From positions 1 through 64,000 of the forward strand of contig NZ_JQEC01000075.1 in assembly GCF_000764185.1 (NCBI RefSeq): 64,000 nucleotides of DNA, written 5' to 3'. Source of the stretch: Colwellia psychrerythraea (GTDB lineage Bacteria; Pseudomonadota; Gammaproteobacteria; Enterobacterales; Alteromonadaceae). Below are positions 25,124 to 34,135 of this stretch, in pieces; the stretch's first letter is position 1, and each line of letters begins with the position of its first letter. The translations under genes were made by a program, and so were the position numbers. Below the pieces are notes generated by a model. The model was not told the origin of the DNA, searched no databases, and saw only the letters and a list, made by a program, of their open reading frames with translations.

Positions 25124-25176
25124 CTTACAAACGCTTACTTGCGCTTACCCTAAAGCTTGGTCGAATAGTGGACAAT
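25124..25176 (+). promoter_or_regulatory. Second CTTAC operator array with -10 element
   Basis: CTTAC occurs at 25124, 25134 and 25144, exactly 10 bp apart, and GACAAT (25171-25176) begins 27 bp after the last one starts. This is the same spacing as in the array before 22164. Confidence 0.75.
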
Positions 25177-25239
25177 AGTTTATCGGTCAATACCGAGTGA
25201 TTACCTTTAGATTGCGTTTGAACAGTTTTGGAGAAAATA

Positions 25240-26556
25240 ATGACCCTAATGAATAAAAGCCCTTTGGCTAACGTTTTCACAACTTCTTTTACAAAAGTTG
25301 CCCTTGCCATTTTTATCAGCACAACGTTAGTTGCTTGTGGTGGTTCAAGTAGCGATAAAAAAACAAGCGTTGAGGAAACCGTGAAGCCTCCTGTAACGAC
25401 TACACCAACAACTACGCCCACAACACCCCCAACCACCACTCCGACAAGTCCAGAGAGTAATGATTTGGGCATTTCTGTCGTGCCAGATAATTTAAATAAT
25501 ACTTACAGTGCAACGTTAAATTTTGATCGCTACACCAAGGTTGATACTCCCAACGGTGGCGCAATTCATATCCTTGCTCAAAATGAAATTATGGAAAATC
25601 AAATTGTCCGTGCTCGTGGCATTTTACAGCATTATTTAACCGATTATCCTGGCTCAAAATATGGTGCAGATAAAAGCGCAGTGGCTAATAAAATGGCTGA
25701 CAATGGCGCTATTTTATTACTGCTAAATGGTGTTGATGATGGCACTAATGCTGGCGCAGAGCTTGATGGTCAGCCGTTATATTATGGCGAAATGCAAGTG
25801 GAAGGGCACAGTTGGTATATCACCCAAAATTATGAATATCGTGATGCCTCATTCGAGGAAATTTTACATCTAGTACATGATTACGGTATTGGTGTTGACC
25901 AAGGTGATGAATTTATGGGTGCGTTACCAGAGTATCAAGCAGATATTCGTGCGGCGCAGGTAACTGCCGTATCAGCAAAACTTTGGGCTTGGCCAGCAGA
26001 GCAAGCAGGTTGGTTAGCGGAGTTAACTGTTGAAAATAGTTTATCGCAAGAATACTTAGCATCGGTAGTTGATAGTTATTACGGTCTTTGGGGCGCTTTT
26101 GATAGTGAGTATGGTATGTGGGGCATGTATATTGCTAAAACCCGTGATGATTTGGCCACAAAAGATCCACAAGGAGCAGCAATAATGGCTAACCAATTTT
26201 TTCATCCATACCTTACTTATAATGCACGAATTGACGATAGTTTTACTGGTGATTTTAGCCTGAAATTTATCAGCAGTTTATCTTATAGCCATCATGCACA
26301 ATACCTTAAAGATGTCACCTTGACTGGCAGTAAAAGCAGTAATGTAGTGTTGAACCAATTTGATAACAATATTACCGGTAATGAAGGTATTAATACGGTG
26401 ATTTTTTCTGGTCAAGCAGCACAATATCAAATCACCAATGAAAATGGTGAAATCAAAGTGCAAGACTTACAGGATGCTCGTGATGGCATGAATACCCTAA
26501 CAGGTATTGAGAAGCTACAGTTTGCAGATAGTACTATTGAAGTTTCTTCTCTTTAA
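25240..26556 (+). CDS. Lipoprotein related to the middle domain of its upstream neighbour
   Basis: GGAG lies 6 bases before the ATG at 25240, which is preferred over a TTG four codons earlier. The lipobox is TTLVAC followed by Gly-Gly, then a Thr/Pro-rich linker of about 35 residues (PTTTPTTPPTTTPT). Residues ~85-340 align with residues ~510-745 of the upstream protein and share FEEILHLVHDYG (EEVLHLITHVG there), which recalls but does not match a zinc-protease HExxH. The C-terminal ~80 residues (FSGQAAQYQI, then DGMNTLTGIEKLQFAD) match repeat modules found at the ends of secreted calcium-binding proteins. Biochemical function unknown. It shares the CTTAC-type promoter with its neighbour. Confidence 0.75.
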   Translation: MTLMNKSPLANVFTTSFTKVALAIFISTTLVACGGSSSDKKTSVEETVKPPVTTTPTTTPTTPPTTTPTSPESNDLGISVVPDNLNNTYSATLNFDRYTKVDTPNGGAIHILAQNEIMENQIVRARGILQHYLTDYPGSKYGADKSAVANKMADNGAILLLLNGVDDGTNAGAELDGQPLYYGEMQVEGHSWYITQNYEYRDASFEEILHLVHDYGIGVDQGDEFMGALPEYQADIRAAQVTAVSAKLWAWPAEQAGWLAELTVENSLSQEYLASVVDSYYGLWGAFDSEYGMWGMYIAKTRDDLATKDPQGAAIMANQFFHPYLTYNARIDDSFTGDFSLKFISSLSYSHHAQYLKDVTLTGSKSSNVVLNQFDNNITGNEGINTVIFSGQAAQYQITNENGEIKVQDLQDARDGMNTLTGIEKLQFADSTIEVSSL

Positions 26557-26609
26557 AGTTCACTTTATTCCTCAATATAAAAGTTAGCCTATTGTAAGTC
26601 TAACGAAGT

Positions 26610-26638
26610 AAGCACTATTTCATCGAGAAATAGTGCTT
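26610..26638. terminator. Terminator-like hairpin
   Basis: AAGCACTATTTC and GAAATAGTGCTT form a perfect 12-bp stem with a 5-nt loop and a short T-rich tail after the second lipoprotein gene. Confidence 0.65.
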
Positions 26639-26757
26639 TATTCAATTTATTTCATTATTGCTTAATTAATCCAAGACTAATGGCGCAAAAAATCCGATAA
26701 TTAGCGCCATTAGAATCAGTCTATCGATTGGTCGCATACAACTTCGGAAATATATCA

Positions 26758-28944
26758 ATGGAAATCAAAGTTAACTTTCTCGACAACCTTAGACTTGAAG
26801 CCAAGTTTGACGATTTTAGTGTCATCGCTGATCAGCCTAAACGTTATAAAGGTGACGGCTCAGCGCCTGGTCCTTTCGATTATTTCCTAGCATCTTCTGC
26901 TATGTGTGCAGCGTACTTTGTTAAGGTATATTGTAACTCTCGTGATATCCCAACCGATAATATTCGTTTATCGCAAAACAATATTGTTGATCCAGAAGAT
27001 AGATATAATCAAATTTTTCAAATTCAGGTCGAGCTACCTGAGAGTATTTCTGAAAAAGATAAAAAAGGCATTTTGCGATCAATTGACCGTTGTACGGTGA
27101 AAAAAGTCGTGCAGCAGGGACCCGAATTTAGAGTTGAGGCAGTTACTAGCCTTGAAGGTGATGCTCAAGCTATGCTGATGCAACAACCAGAAGATGGCAC
27201 TAGCACTTTTATTTTAGGTAAAGACTTACCGTTAGAAGAAACTATTGCCAATATGTCAGGCCTTTTAGCTGACCTTGGTATGAAAATAGAAATATCTTCA
27301 TGGCGCAACATTGTACCTAATGTTTGGTCGTTGCATATTCGCGATGCTGCATCCCCACTGTGTTTTACCAACGGTAAAGGCGCAACAAAAGAAAGTGCTC
27401 TTGCCTCAGCTTTAGGTGAGTTTATTGAGCGTCTTAACTGTAACTTCTTTTATAACGATCAATTCTTTGGAACCGATATCGCCACCAGTGATTTTGTGCA
27501 TTATCCCAATGAAAAGTGGTTTAAACCGGGGATAGATGATGCACTACCAAGCGATATTTTAGATGACTATTGTTTAGCTATATATAACCCTGAAGACGAG
27601 TTGCGCGGTTCAAACCTGATTGATACTAACTCAGGCATGACTGAACGTGGTATTTGTTCAATCCCTTATGTACGTCAGTCTGATGGTGAAACTGTATATT
27701 TCCCTTCAAATTTAATTGAAAACTTATTTTTAAGTAATGGTATGAGCGCGGGTAATAACTTACCGGAAGCGCAAGTACAATGCTTGTCTGAGATTTTTGA
27801 ACGCGCCGTTAAAAAGCAAATTATTGCCGAAGAAATTGTTTTACCTGACGTACCTAAAGACGTTATTGCTAAATACCCAGCTATTTTAGCGGGCATTGAA
27901 GGCTTAGAAGCACAGGGCTTTCCTGTGGTAGTTAAAGATGCCTCATTAGGCGGTAAATTCCCGGTGATGTGTGTCACTTTGATGAACCCTAAAAATGGTG
28001 GTGTATTTGCCTCATTTGGTGCTCATCCTAGTTTTGAAGTCGCGTTAGAGCGCAGCTTAACTGAGCTTTTACAGGGTCGTAGTTTTGAAGGTTTAAATGA
28101 TGTACCAAAACCTACTTTTAATAGTATGGCGGTAACAGAGCCTGAAAATTTCGTTGACCACTTTATTGACTCTACAGGTGTTATCTCTTGGCGTTTCTTT
28201 AGTGCCAAGCACGATTATGAATTTGTTGAATGGGATTTCTCTGGCACTAACGAAGAAGAAAATTCTGGTTTAATGGCTATTTTAAAAGACTTAGGCAAAG
28301 AAGTGTACATTGCTGAGTTTAACCAACTTGGCGCTACGGCTTGTCGTATATTAGTCCCTGATTATTCTGAAGTGTACCCTGTAGAAGACTTAATCTGGGA
28401 CAATACCAACAAGTCACTTGATTATCGCGAAGATATCTTAAACCTGCATAGCTTAGATGAAGAGCAATTAACCAGCTTGTTTGAACGTTTAGAAGAAAGC
28501 CAGCAAGATAACTACATCGACATCAAAACCTTAATAGGAATTGAGTTTGATGAAAATACAGTTTGGGGCCAACTAACTATTCTTGAACTGAAAATTCTAA
28601 TCTGCTTAGCGTTAGGCGCAGCTGAAGATGCTATTGAGTTAGTCGGCGAATTTTTACAATATAATGACAATACCGTTGAACGCGGATTATTTTATCAAGC
28701 TGTCCATGCTGTACTTGAAGTGAGCTTAGATGAAGAAATGGAGCTTGAAGATTTTATTGATAACTTCAATCGAATGTTCGGTGAAGAAAATATGAACAAT
28801 GTTGTTGGCTCAGTATTTGGTGAAATAAGATTCTTTGGTTTAACGCCGACAAGCATGAATTTAGAAGGTTTAGACAAACATCAACGTTTAATTGAAAGCT
28901 ATAAAAAGTTGCATCAAGCGCGTAAGCTTGCTGCTGAAAAATAA
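26758..28944 (+). CDS. ycaO: OsmC domain-YcaO domain fusion protein
   Basis: The start is set at the ATG preceded by GGAA; the frame could extend ten codons to a TTG. Residues 1-~135 are an OsmC/Ohr-like domain with its two conserved cysteines (AMCAAYF; IDRCTVKK), probably a peroxidase. Residues ~150-600 are YcaO: AASPLCFTNGKGATKESALASALGEFIERL-type region, EIFERAVKKQIIAEE and GAHPSFEVALERSLTELLQG, the ATP-binding segments of YcaO ATPases. A helical C-terminus of ~130 residues follows. E. coli YcaO, linked to RimO-dependent methylthiolation of ribosomal protein S12, lacks the OsmC part. OsmC-YcaO fusions are known in marine gammaproteobacteria; a link of oxidative chemistry and backbone/thiol modification is inferred. 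Confidence 0.88.
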   Translation: MEIKVNFLDNLRLEAKFDDFSVIADQPKRYKGDGSAPGPFDYFLASSAMCAAYFVKVYCNSRDIPTDNIRLSQNNIVDPEDRYNQIFQIQVELPESISEKDKKGILRSIDRCTVKKVVQQGPEFRVEAVTSLEGDAQAMLMQQPEDGTSTFILGKDLPLEETIANMSGLLADLGMKIEISSWRNIVPNVWSLHIRDAASPLCFTNGKGATKESALASALGEFIERLNCNFFYNDQFFGTDIATSDFVHYPNEKWFKPGIDDALPSDILDDYCLAIYNPEDELRGSNLIDTNSGMTERGICSIPYVRQSDGETVYFPSNLIENLFLSNGMSAGNNLPEAQVQCLSEIFERAVKKQIIAEEIVLPDVPKDVIAKYPAILAGIEGLEAQGFPVVVKDASLGGKFPVMCVTLMNPKNGGVFASFGAHPSFEVALERSLTELLQGRSFEGLNDVPKPTFNSMAVTEPENFVDHFIDSTGVISWRFFSAKHDYEFVEWDFSGTNEEENSGLMAILKDLGKEVYIAEFNQLGATACRILVPDYSEVYPVEDLIWDNTNKSLDYREDILNLHSLDEEQLTSLFERLEESQQDNYIDIKTLIGIEFDENTVWGQLTILELKILICLALGAAEDAIELVGEFLQYNDNTVERGLFYQAVHAVLEVSLDEEMELEDFIDNFNRMFGEENMNNVVGSVFGEIRFFGLTPTSMNLEGLDKHQRLIESYKKLHQARKLAAEK

Positions 28945-28979
28945 TCTTGATAGCTAATTTTTTAGCCTCATGAATTAAT

Positions 28980-29013
28980 AAAAAGCCAATGCTTAGTTAA
29001 GCATTGGCTTTTT
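28980..29013. terminator. Bidirectional terminator
   Basis: AAAAAGCCAATGCTTA and its complement around a 2-nt centre, with T-runs on both strands, serve the convergent ycaO and PEP-CTERM genes. Confidence 0.88.
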
Positions 29014-29058
29014 GTTTTTACTTATCCATATCTATAACTATCTATTAATAATAAATAG

Positions 29059-29676
29059 TTAATTAGATTGTGTTTTATATCTGCGTGATGCTAGAGCAAT
29101 AATACCTAATGCTAGAATTGTAAGGGGTAAAGGCTCTGATATTTCATTAATATTTGCATCGACATATTGGAACCTTACACCATCATTAAACGTCCAGCCC
29201 CAAGGTGAATTATTTAGTATGTCTTGAGTGCTGAGAACCGTATTGGGACCTGAAGTATAGGTATAATTAAATTGGTATTGGTCAAATAAAGTGCCATTAG
29301 CGAGGTTTAACGTATTAGGGCCAAAATGGATGCAGCCTTGACTAGTATTTTGGGAACCACTGCCTACAATTGAACTATTATTAGAAAACTCCCATTCTGA
29401 TAAACCTGTATTACTGTTACAGCTGTCACGAATCCAGGCATAGCGTTCGTTAGAGCCTAAAAGCCATTGCCAGTGGTCACCTTGGTCTGCCTTTAAAGTT
29501 ATATCGAGAGAGTCACCGACATTAAAGTTTAAATTGTGCCAAGAAACATTATTTTCAAAGCTAAAAGTACTACCGTCATATACAAGATCAAAATCATATA
29601 TAACACCCGAATTCGCAACACCACTGATTAGAAAAGCCAAACCAGTAATAGTCGATTTTAACATTTTTATATTCAT
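29059..29676 (-). CDS. PEP-CTERM-type exported protein with variant motif
   Basis: AAGGA is 7 bases before the ATG. A signal peptide (to about residue 23) is followed by a beta-rich body of ~155 residues with one Cys pair (RDSCNS, SQGCIHF). The end has the tripartite sorting tag: SEPLPL in place of PEP, a hydrophobic helix (TILALGIIALA) and a basic tail (SRRYK). Such tags are cleaved by an exosortase and the protein delivered to the surface or biofilm matrix. The helix is almost identical to that of the PEP-CTERM protein at 35931. No function assigned to the body. Confidence 0.78.
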   Translation of the reverse strand: MNIKMLKSTITGLAFLISGVANSGVIYDFDLVYDGSTFSFENNVSWHNLNFNVGDSLDITLKADQGDHWQWLLGSNERYAWIRDSCNSNTGLSEWEFSNNSSIVGSGSQNTSQGCIHFGPNTLNLANGTLFDQYQFNYTYTSGPNTVLSTQDILNNSPWGWTFNDGVRFQYVDANINEISEPLPLTILALGIIALASRRYKTQSN

Positions 29677-30232
29677 ATTAAATTCCTTAGTATTATATTT
29701 CTAATAAACATCATGGTATTTAATTCTTTTTGCTATATTTTTAACGCATCAATTGTGCCAAAGAATAAAAACTCTTTTGTTCCAACAATATGGCGATTTC
29801 GGACTTTATTAATAATTAGATAGTGTAAAGTAATCTGACAAAAGTATGATAATAATTTGTTATTTCTGTTTCATAAGGTTAACAATTGGCTTGGCTAATT
29901 ATACCCATAGTTCATTGGCGACAGATAAAGTATTGATTACAAAATAAATCAGTTTTGTTCGCATAGGTTAATTTTTAGCGGAGGCGGGCAGTGATAATTA
30001 AAAATAATTTATGCACTTATTCATGTAAAAGACAATGAAGATGTACCGACTTTTAATGAACTATGGCAAGTGATGTGATGTTAGTGAAAACTACCGTTAC
30101 GCTGGTGTAATAAACAGCTAGAACTTTGTAAAAACAAGCCGATATTTGGCTGGAATATTGGCTTTTTATTTTTAATATAATTAAGGTTGTGTACTTAAAA
30201 CTAAACTCACTAATAGTGATAAATCAGGGTTG
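29677..30232. other. Intergenic region, 556 bp
   Basis: It holds a hairpin/terminator for the gene at 30233 and a short frame around 30008-30078 that reads like the end of a gene (IYALIHVKDNEDVPTFNELW) but has no start; perhaps a remnant. Nothing else seen. Confidence 0.35.
30133..30166 (-). terminator. Likely terminator of the EF-hand protein gene
   Basis: On the minus strand AAGCCAATATT pairs imperfectly with AAATATCGGCTT and is followed by GTTTTT. Confidence 0.5.
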
Positions 30233-30763
30233 TTATTTAAAAAGTACATAGTTCGATTTTTTTGGCGATAACTCAATCTTTTGTTTACTGCCGTCTTCTT
30301 TACGTGTTGCTGTGATTAACATTGTTTGTTCAGTCGCGTTGTTACCAAAAAGTCCTAGTTGATATTCAAGTTCGCTATGTGAGTCAACAAGGGTAAACCG
30401 GCCCATAACAACTAACTGTGATGCTGGTGCTTTAGGGGCATGATGCGCGGTAACTGGTGATAACATCATTCCCTTTAGTGCAAGTTTGCCACTGTTATCT
30501 TTTAATACTACTTTACTGTGAATTACTTCGCTAATTTCAGCGCGGTGTATCGCAAACTCTTGCGGTGAAAGTTTACCGTCTTGATCATCATCAATCCCTG
30601 CAAAGGCAGAAACAGGTAGTGAAAGTACCATAAATACGCCACCGTCGACCACGTTTAAACTGCCATGTTGGGCAACCATCATATGTGCATGTAACTGCTG
30701 AGAAAACAGCATACTTACAATTAATGTCAAAGTAGTAAAAGATAAGGTTTTTATAAAGTTCAT
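30233..30763 (-). CDS. Secreted EF-hand protein
   Basis: The start at 30763 has AGGAA 8 bases upstream; the frame extends ten codons further without support. Of 176 residues, the signal peptide ends near QQLHA-HMM. One canonical EF-hand loop, DDDQDGKLSPQEF, sits near residue 60-72, followed by a beta-rich C-terminal half. A His/Met-containing mature N-terminus (HMMVAQHG) could bind metal. It is the last gene of a minus-strand cluster with a two-component system, another EF-hand protein and a YHYH lipoprotein. Function otherwise unknown. Confidence 0.72.
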   Translation of the reverse strand: MNFIKTLSFTTLTLIVSMLFSQQLHAHMMVAQHGSLNVVDGGVFMVLSLPVSAFAGIDDDQDGKLSPQEFAIHRAEISEVIHSKVVLKDNSGKLALKGMMLSPVTAHHAPKAPASQLVVMGRFTLVDSHSELEYQLGLFGNNATEQTMLITATRKEDGSKQKIELSPKKSNYVLFK

Positions 30764-30874
30764 GTGATTAATTCCTATATAGTTGCATAACATTCAGTTT
30801 GTACTAATTACTTTTATTGCTAATGAGCGCAATGCACTTATTAGCAATATTGACTGATAATCAAGTTATGGAAA

Positions 30875-32188
30875 TTAAGGTGGCGGCGGCATGCCAGCAG
30901 TTACTTCTACTTCACCTTTTACACAACGCTGAAAGTATGGGTAACTATCGGTAGCATAATAATGGTATATCCCTTCAGGAAATTCAGGAGTAACACCAAC
31001 ACGGCCGTTACATTCATCTAAGTCACCTGAGCCTGCAACGAACTGCCAGTCTTCACCAAAAGTCCCTAACGGATAAATTGATGCTGATGGTCTATTACTA
31101 GGCACATCGCTGATCAATTGATAACTCCCTGTCATCGATATAAGTGTCGATGTAGCATCACTAGCAATGCTATAACCATATCGGGCATAAATTGGGAAAC
31201 CATCGGCAGCCCAGCCAATTATGGTCATGGTTGAACTGCTTCCACCTTGTTTAGTGACAAAGCCTTCAGGCATACCATGATAGTGATAAGAGCCACCGGG
31301 TTGCACATGGGCGTTATTATCATCTGTGCCAAAGTTGAAACTTGTTTGACCAAGCGCTTCAATATGCCAATTACCGGTGTTGCCAATGAGGCTACAATCA
31401 TTGCCTGAGTCATCGCAGCTGCCAGCGGTATTAGCATCAATTTTTACGCCATTAAGTACATAACCGGTAGCGCCGCTTGGACCACCTAAAGTTGTCGAAG
31501 TTTCTGATTCTATCGGTGATAAGCTTAAATTGGCAGATACCAACTGTTCAGTGATGGTATTAGGGTTGTTGGCATTGGGAAATTCGCCTACTTCATGATC
31601 AGGTATGCCATTTGCACTCAGTACACGTTCGCCATCAGTACAACTCCATTGCGCCATACTGTCATCAAGCACATAAATAGAATCGTTGTATTGGTTATAA
31701 TTATAATCACATAAAATACCTGCTGTAGAGCCTTCAATGACTGCTGTAACTACCACCTCTACACTAGCAACTTCACTATTTAGCTGGCCATCGTTAACGG
31801 TAAGGTGGGCAACATAACTGCCAATTACATCTGCGGTAAATGATGGTGCAGCGGCACTTTCACTTGATAAAACGGCAACACTACCGTTAGGCAATGTTGA
31901 TAAACTCCATGCGTAACCAAGTGCATCGCCGTCTGTATCACTACTTAACTCGCTAGAAAGTGAAACCGTACTGTTTATGAATACTGTTTGATCATTACCT
32001 GCATGAGCAACTGGTGCGGAATTAGTGGTAATAGTGCCATTATCTTCAGTGCTGCCACTTCCTGAATCGTCACTTTCGGTGCTGTCGCTGCCACCACAAG
32101 CGGTCAATGTACTGGTTAATATTAGGCTGACTAAAAGGCTTAATATTGTTGTTTTTGATTTATTCCAATAACTAGCTATATCTTTCAT
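30875..32188 (-). CDS. YHYH-domain lipoprotein with PKD-like domain
   Basis: Lipobox TLTAC followed by Gly-Gly, then an acidic Ser-rich linker. A PKD/cadherin-like domain follows (about 57-150: PVAHAGNDQTVFINSTVSLS, ending VASVEVVVT), then a YHYH domain (about 155-430) with its signature SYHYHGMP, IIGWAADGFPIYA and IYHYYATDSYPYF. YHYH proteins are widespread in marine bacteria and their function is not established; the repeated His/Tyr suggests metal binding. The protein ends in GMPPPP. It belongs to the minus-strand cluster with EF-hand proteins and a kinase whose sensor domain is also Pro-rich. Confidence 0.82.
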   Translation of the reverse strand: MKDIASYWNKSKTTILSLLVSLILTSTLTACGGSDSTESDDSGSGSTEDNGTITTNSAPVAHAGNDQTVFINSTVSLSSELSSDTDGDALGYAWSLSTLPNGSVAVLSSESAAAPSFTADVIGSYVAHLTVNDGQLNSEVASVEVVVTAVIEGSTAGILCDYNYNQYNDSIYVLDDSMAQWSCTDGERVLSANGIPDHEVGEFPNANNPNTITEQLVSANLSLSPIESETSTTLGGPSGATGYVLNGVKIDANTAGSCDDSGNDCSLIGNTGNWHIEALGQTSFNFGTDDNNAHVQPGGSYHYHGMPEGFVTKQGGSSSTMTIIGWAADGFPIYARYGYSIASDATSTLISMTGSYQLISDVPSNRPSASIYPLGTFGEDWQFVAGSGDLDECNGRVGVTPEFPEGIYHYYATDSYPYFQRCVKGEVEVTAGMPPPP

Positions 32189-32456
32189 TGTCCATCTACC
32201 TCTGAGGTGAATTCACCTGTTATTTACTACGTTGATATTATGTAGCTTAATGTGTCAATGTGCAGGAAATGTGCAGCAACTGTGGAAGAGTTAGCATTTT
32301 TAAAAGTTAAAACCGAACACTCTAATTAATAAGGCGAGTAAGTTACCACTAGCAATAACTTGCTAGTGGTAACTGATAGAACGTAGCAGGGTGAAAAAAA
32401 GCTTATTGAACAACGTTGCTAAAATTCTTAGTCGCTATAATCAGAGCTCTTATATT

Positions 32457-32936
32457 TTATGCATGAGTATTTATAACCGACTGACCTTCTTTAATATCAA
32501 ATTCATCAAAAACTTGCGCCAATATTGACTCTTTATCTGCATCACTAAGTTTATTGCTATTACTTGCAGTAAACTTCTCTTCCATAAGTTCAGTGAGGTA
32601 ATCAACCATAGAGGTTATTCCGTCAGTACTTTGTTTTGGCATAGAAGAGGGCGGAGGCGGTCTGTTTCCACTATCTGATACTTTCGCTAGGTCACCGATA
32701 CTTTTTGCATCAAAACCCGAGCCCGATACAGCTTTTTCAAGCGCCAAGCCGGGTTGAATCCCCGCTTCTGAAAATGCTTCTGTGATACTAAGCGCATCAG
32801 CTTCGTTAAGATTGTCTACATCATATTGTGACAAGGTTTCTGAAATTAATGTTTGTTGGTCTGCAGTTAAGGCTTTTGCCGAACCTGCTCTTGGAGGAGG
32901 AGGCATCGACATACCAGCGTTCATTGCATCTATCAT
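32457..32936 (-). CDS. Hypothetical protein coupled to an EF-hand protein
   Basis: The ATG overlaps the stop of the upstream EF-hand gene as ATGA, implying translational coupling. The 159-residue product is acidic, has no signal peptide or membrane segment, and contains two Pro runs (MPPPPRAG near the start and RPPPPSSMP near 95) with helical, EF-hand-like acidic stretches between them (for example LSQYDVDNLNEADALSI). Since its partner is secreted and this protein has no signal, it might be the C-terminal half of a split or frameshifted protein. No family recognised. Confidence 0.6.
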   Translation of the reverse strand: MIDAMNAGMSMPPPPRAGSAKALTADQQTLISETLSQYDVDNLNEADALSITEAFSEAGIQPGLALEKAVSGSGFDAKSIGDLAKVSDSGNRPPPPSSMPKQSTDGITSMVDYLTELMEEKFTASNSNKLSDADKESILAQVFDEFDIKEGQSVINTHA

Positions 32937-33271
32937 GAGCGATCCTCTCTGCGTTTTTTTCGCTGTGGTGGCTTGTGGTTAACAAATTCGTCGTTACTTA
33001 TAATGCCATCACTATCGGTATCAATAGAGTCAAAAACGGTTTGATGATCGCCATGTGGAATCTTATGTGATGAAAATTCATCAAAATTAATTTCACCATC
33101 GCCGTTAATATCTATCGAGGAAAAACAAGGCCTAGGGTGAGGCTCTTTGCTCTGCATAGTATTTTTTGCTTGAACTAAACTCGATGCTGAAATGATTATA
33201 GTGGTAGCTAAAGTGAGCAATATAGTCTTAGTTATTTTATTCGTTAAAGCGGGTTTGGTAAGGTGAGACAT
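32933..33271 (-). CDS. Secreted protein with two EF-hands
   Basis: 112 residues: signal peptide ending near LVQA-KN (35), then two canonical calcium loops, DINGDGEINFDEF and DTDSDGIISNDEF, about 35 residues apart, and a basic tail (PPQRKKRRED). It probably binds two calcium ions in the periplasm. It lies 112 bp downstream of the response-regulator gene and is coupled to the following gene by ATGA overlap. Confidence 0.75.
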   Translation of the reverse strand: MSHLTKPALTNKITKTILLTLATTIIISASSLVQAKNTMQSKEPHPRPCFSSIDINGDGEINFDEFSSHKIPHGDHQTVFDSIDTDSDGIISNDEFVNHKPPQRKKRREDRS

Positions 33272-33383
33272 AAAAATTCCTATTGTTGTGCCGATTTATT
33301 ATAAAAATAAGTCTAACAACAGAAATGGCAAACAATGTGCAAATAAAAAGGAAGTTATAACCGTGAAGGAGTTATGAAAAAAA

Positions 33384-34055
33384 TTAAAGTACTAAACGAT
33401 AGCCAGCACCATATACAGATTGTAGCCAGTCTTTTCCTTCACTAATATCACTGAGCTTCTTGCGTAATTTTTTGATATGACTATCAATGGTGCGGTTATT
33501 AACAATACGATGATCGGAATACATATTTCCCATGAGTTGTTCACGGGTAAAAATTCGTTCGGGTTTATCGGCCAACGGTTTCAGCAGCTGAAACTCTACC
33601 GAGGTCAACGACACTTCTTGGTGGTGGAAGCTGACAGTAAAACGGTGTTCATCCAGAATAAGCATATCTGTAGTGTTTTCGAGTGTTCGACTATCTGTTC
33701 TTCTTAAAACGGCTTTTACTCTGGCAACCACTTCACGAGGACTAAAGGGTTTACAAATATAATCATCAGCACCTAACTCTAAACCAAGTAAACGATCAAT
33801 TTCGTCAACTCTTGCAGTAACCATTAAAATGGGTACATTAGAGAACTGTCGAATTTCTTTGCACAAGTCGATACCATTTTTACCTGGTAACATAATGTCG
33901 AGTAAAATAGCCTTGGGCTCGTTGGCTTTTACCCAAGAGATTACTTCATCGCCATGATGGATTAAATGCGGCACATATTCTGTTAGCTTAAAATAATCAG
34001 CTAATAAATTAGCTAGCTTAACTTCATCTTCTACTATCAAAATCGAATTTGGCAT
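33384..34055 (-). CDS. Response regulator, OmpR family (BaeR-like)
   Basis: 223 residues. The receiver has EDE near residue 9-11, the phosphoacceptor in AILLDIMLPGKNG (Asp about 53) and CKPFSPREVVARVKAVLRR; the C-terminal winged helix ends with GAGYRLVL. Closest resemblance is to BaeR. The kinase gene lies 80 bp upstream on the same strand, the same order as baeSR. Likely targets are the EF-hand and YHYH genes downstream, though no binding site was identified. Confidence 0.85.
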   Translation of the reverse strand: MPNSILIVEDEVKLANLLADYFKLTEYVPHLIHHGDEVISWVKANEPKAILLDIMLPGKNGIDLCKEIRQFSNVPILMVTARVDEIDRLLGLELGADDYICKPFSPREVVARVKAVLRRTDSRTLENTTDMLILDEHRFTVSFHHQEVSLTSVEFQLLKPLADKPERIFTREQLMGNMYSDHRIVNNRTIDSHIKKLRKKLSDISEGKDWLQSVYGAGYRLVL

Positions 34056-34135
34056 CAGAACTCTCTACGTTACGATAGACTGTTTTAAATATAAGGTTGA
34101 ATGTAAGCCCAAGATTAGATTCGAACAAGGTTTAT

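Noticed and set aside
30008..30078. Short frame reading like the end of a gene
   Set aside because: No start codon and stops just upstream; kept only as a possible remnant.
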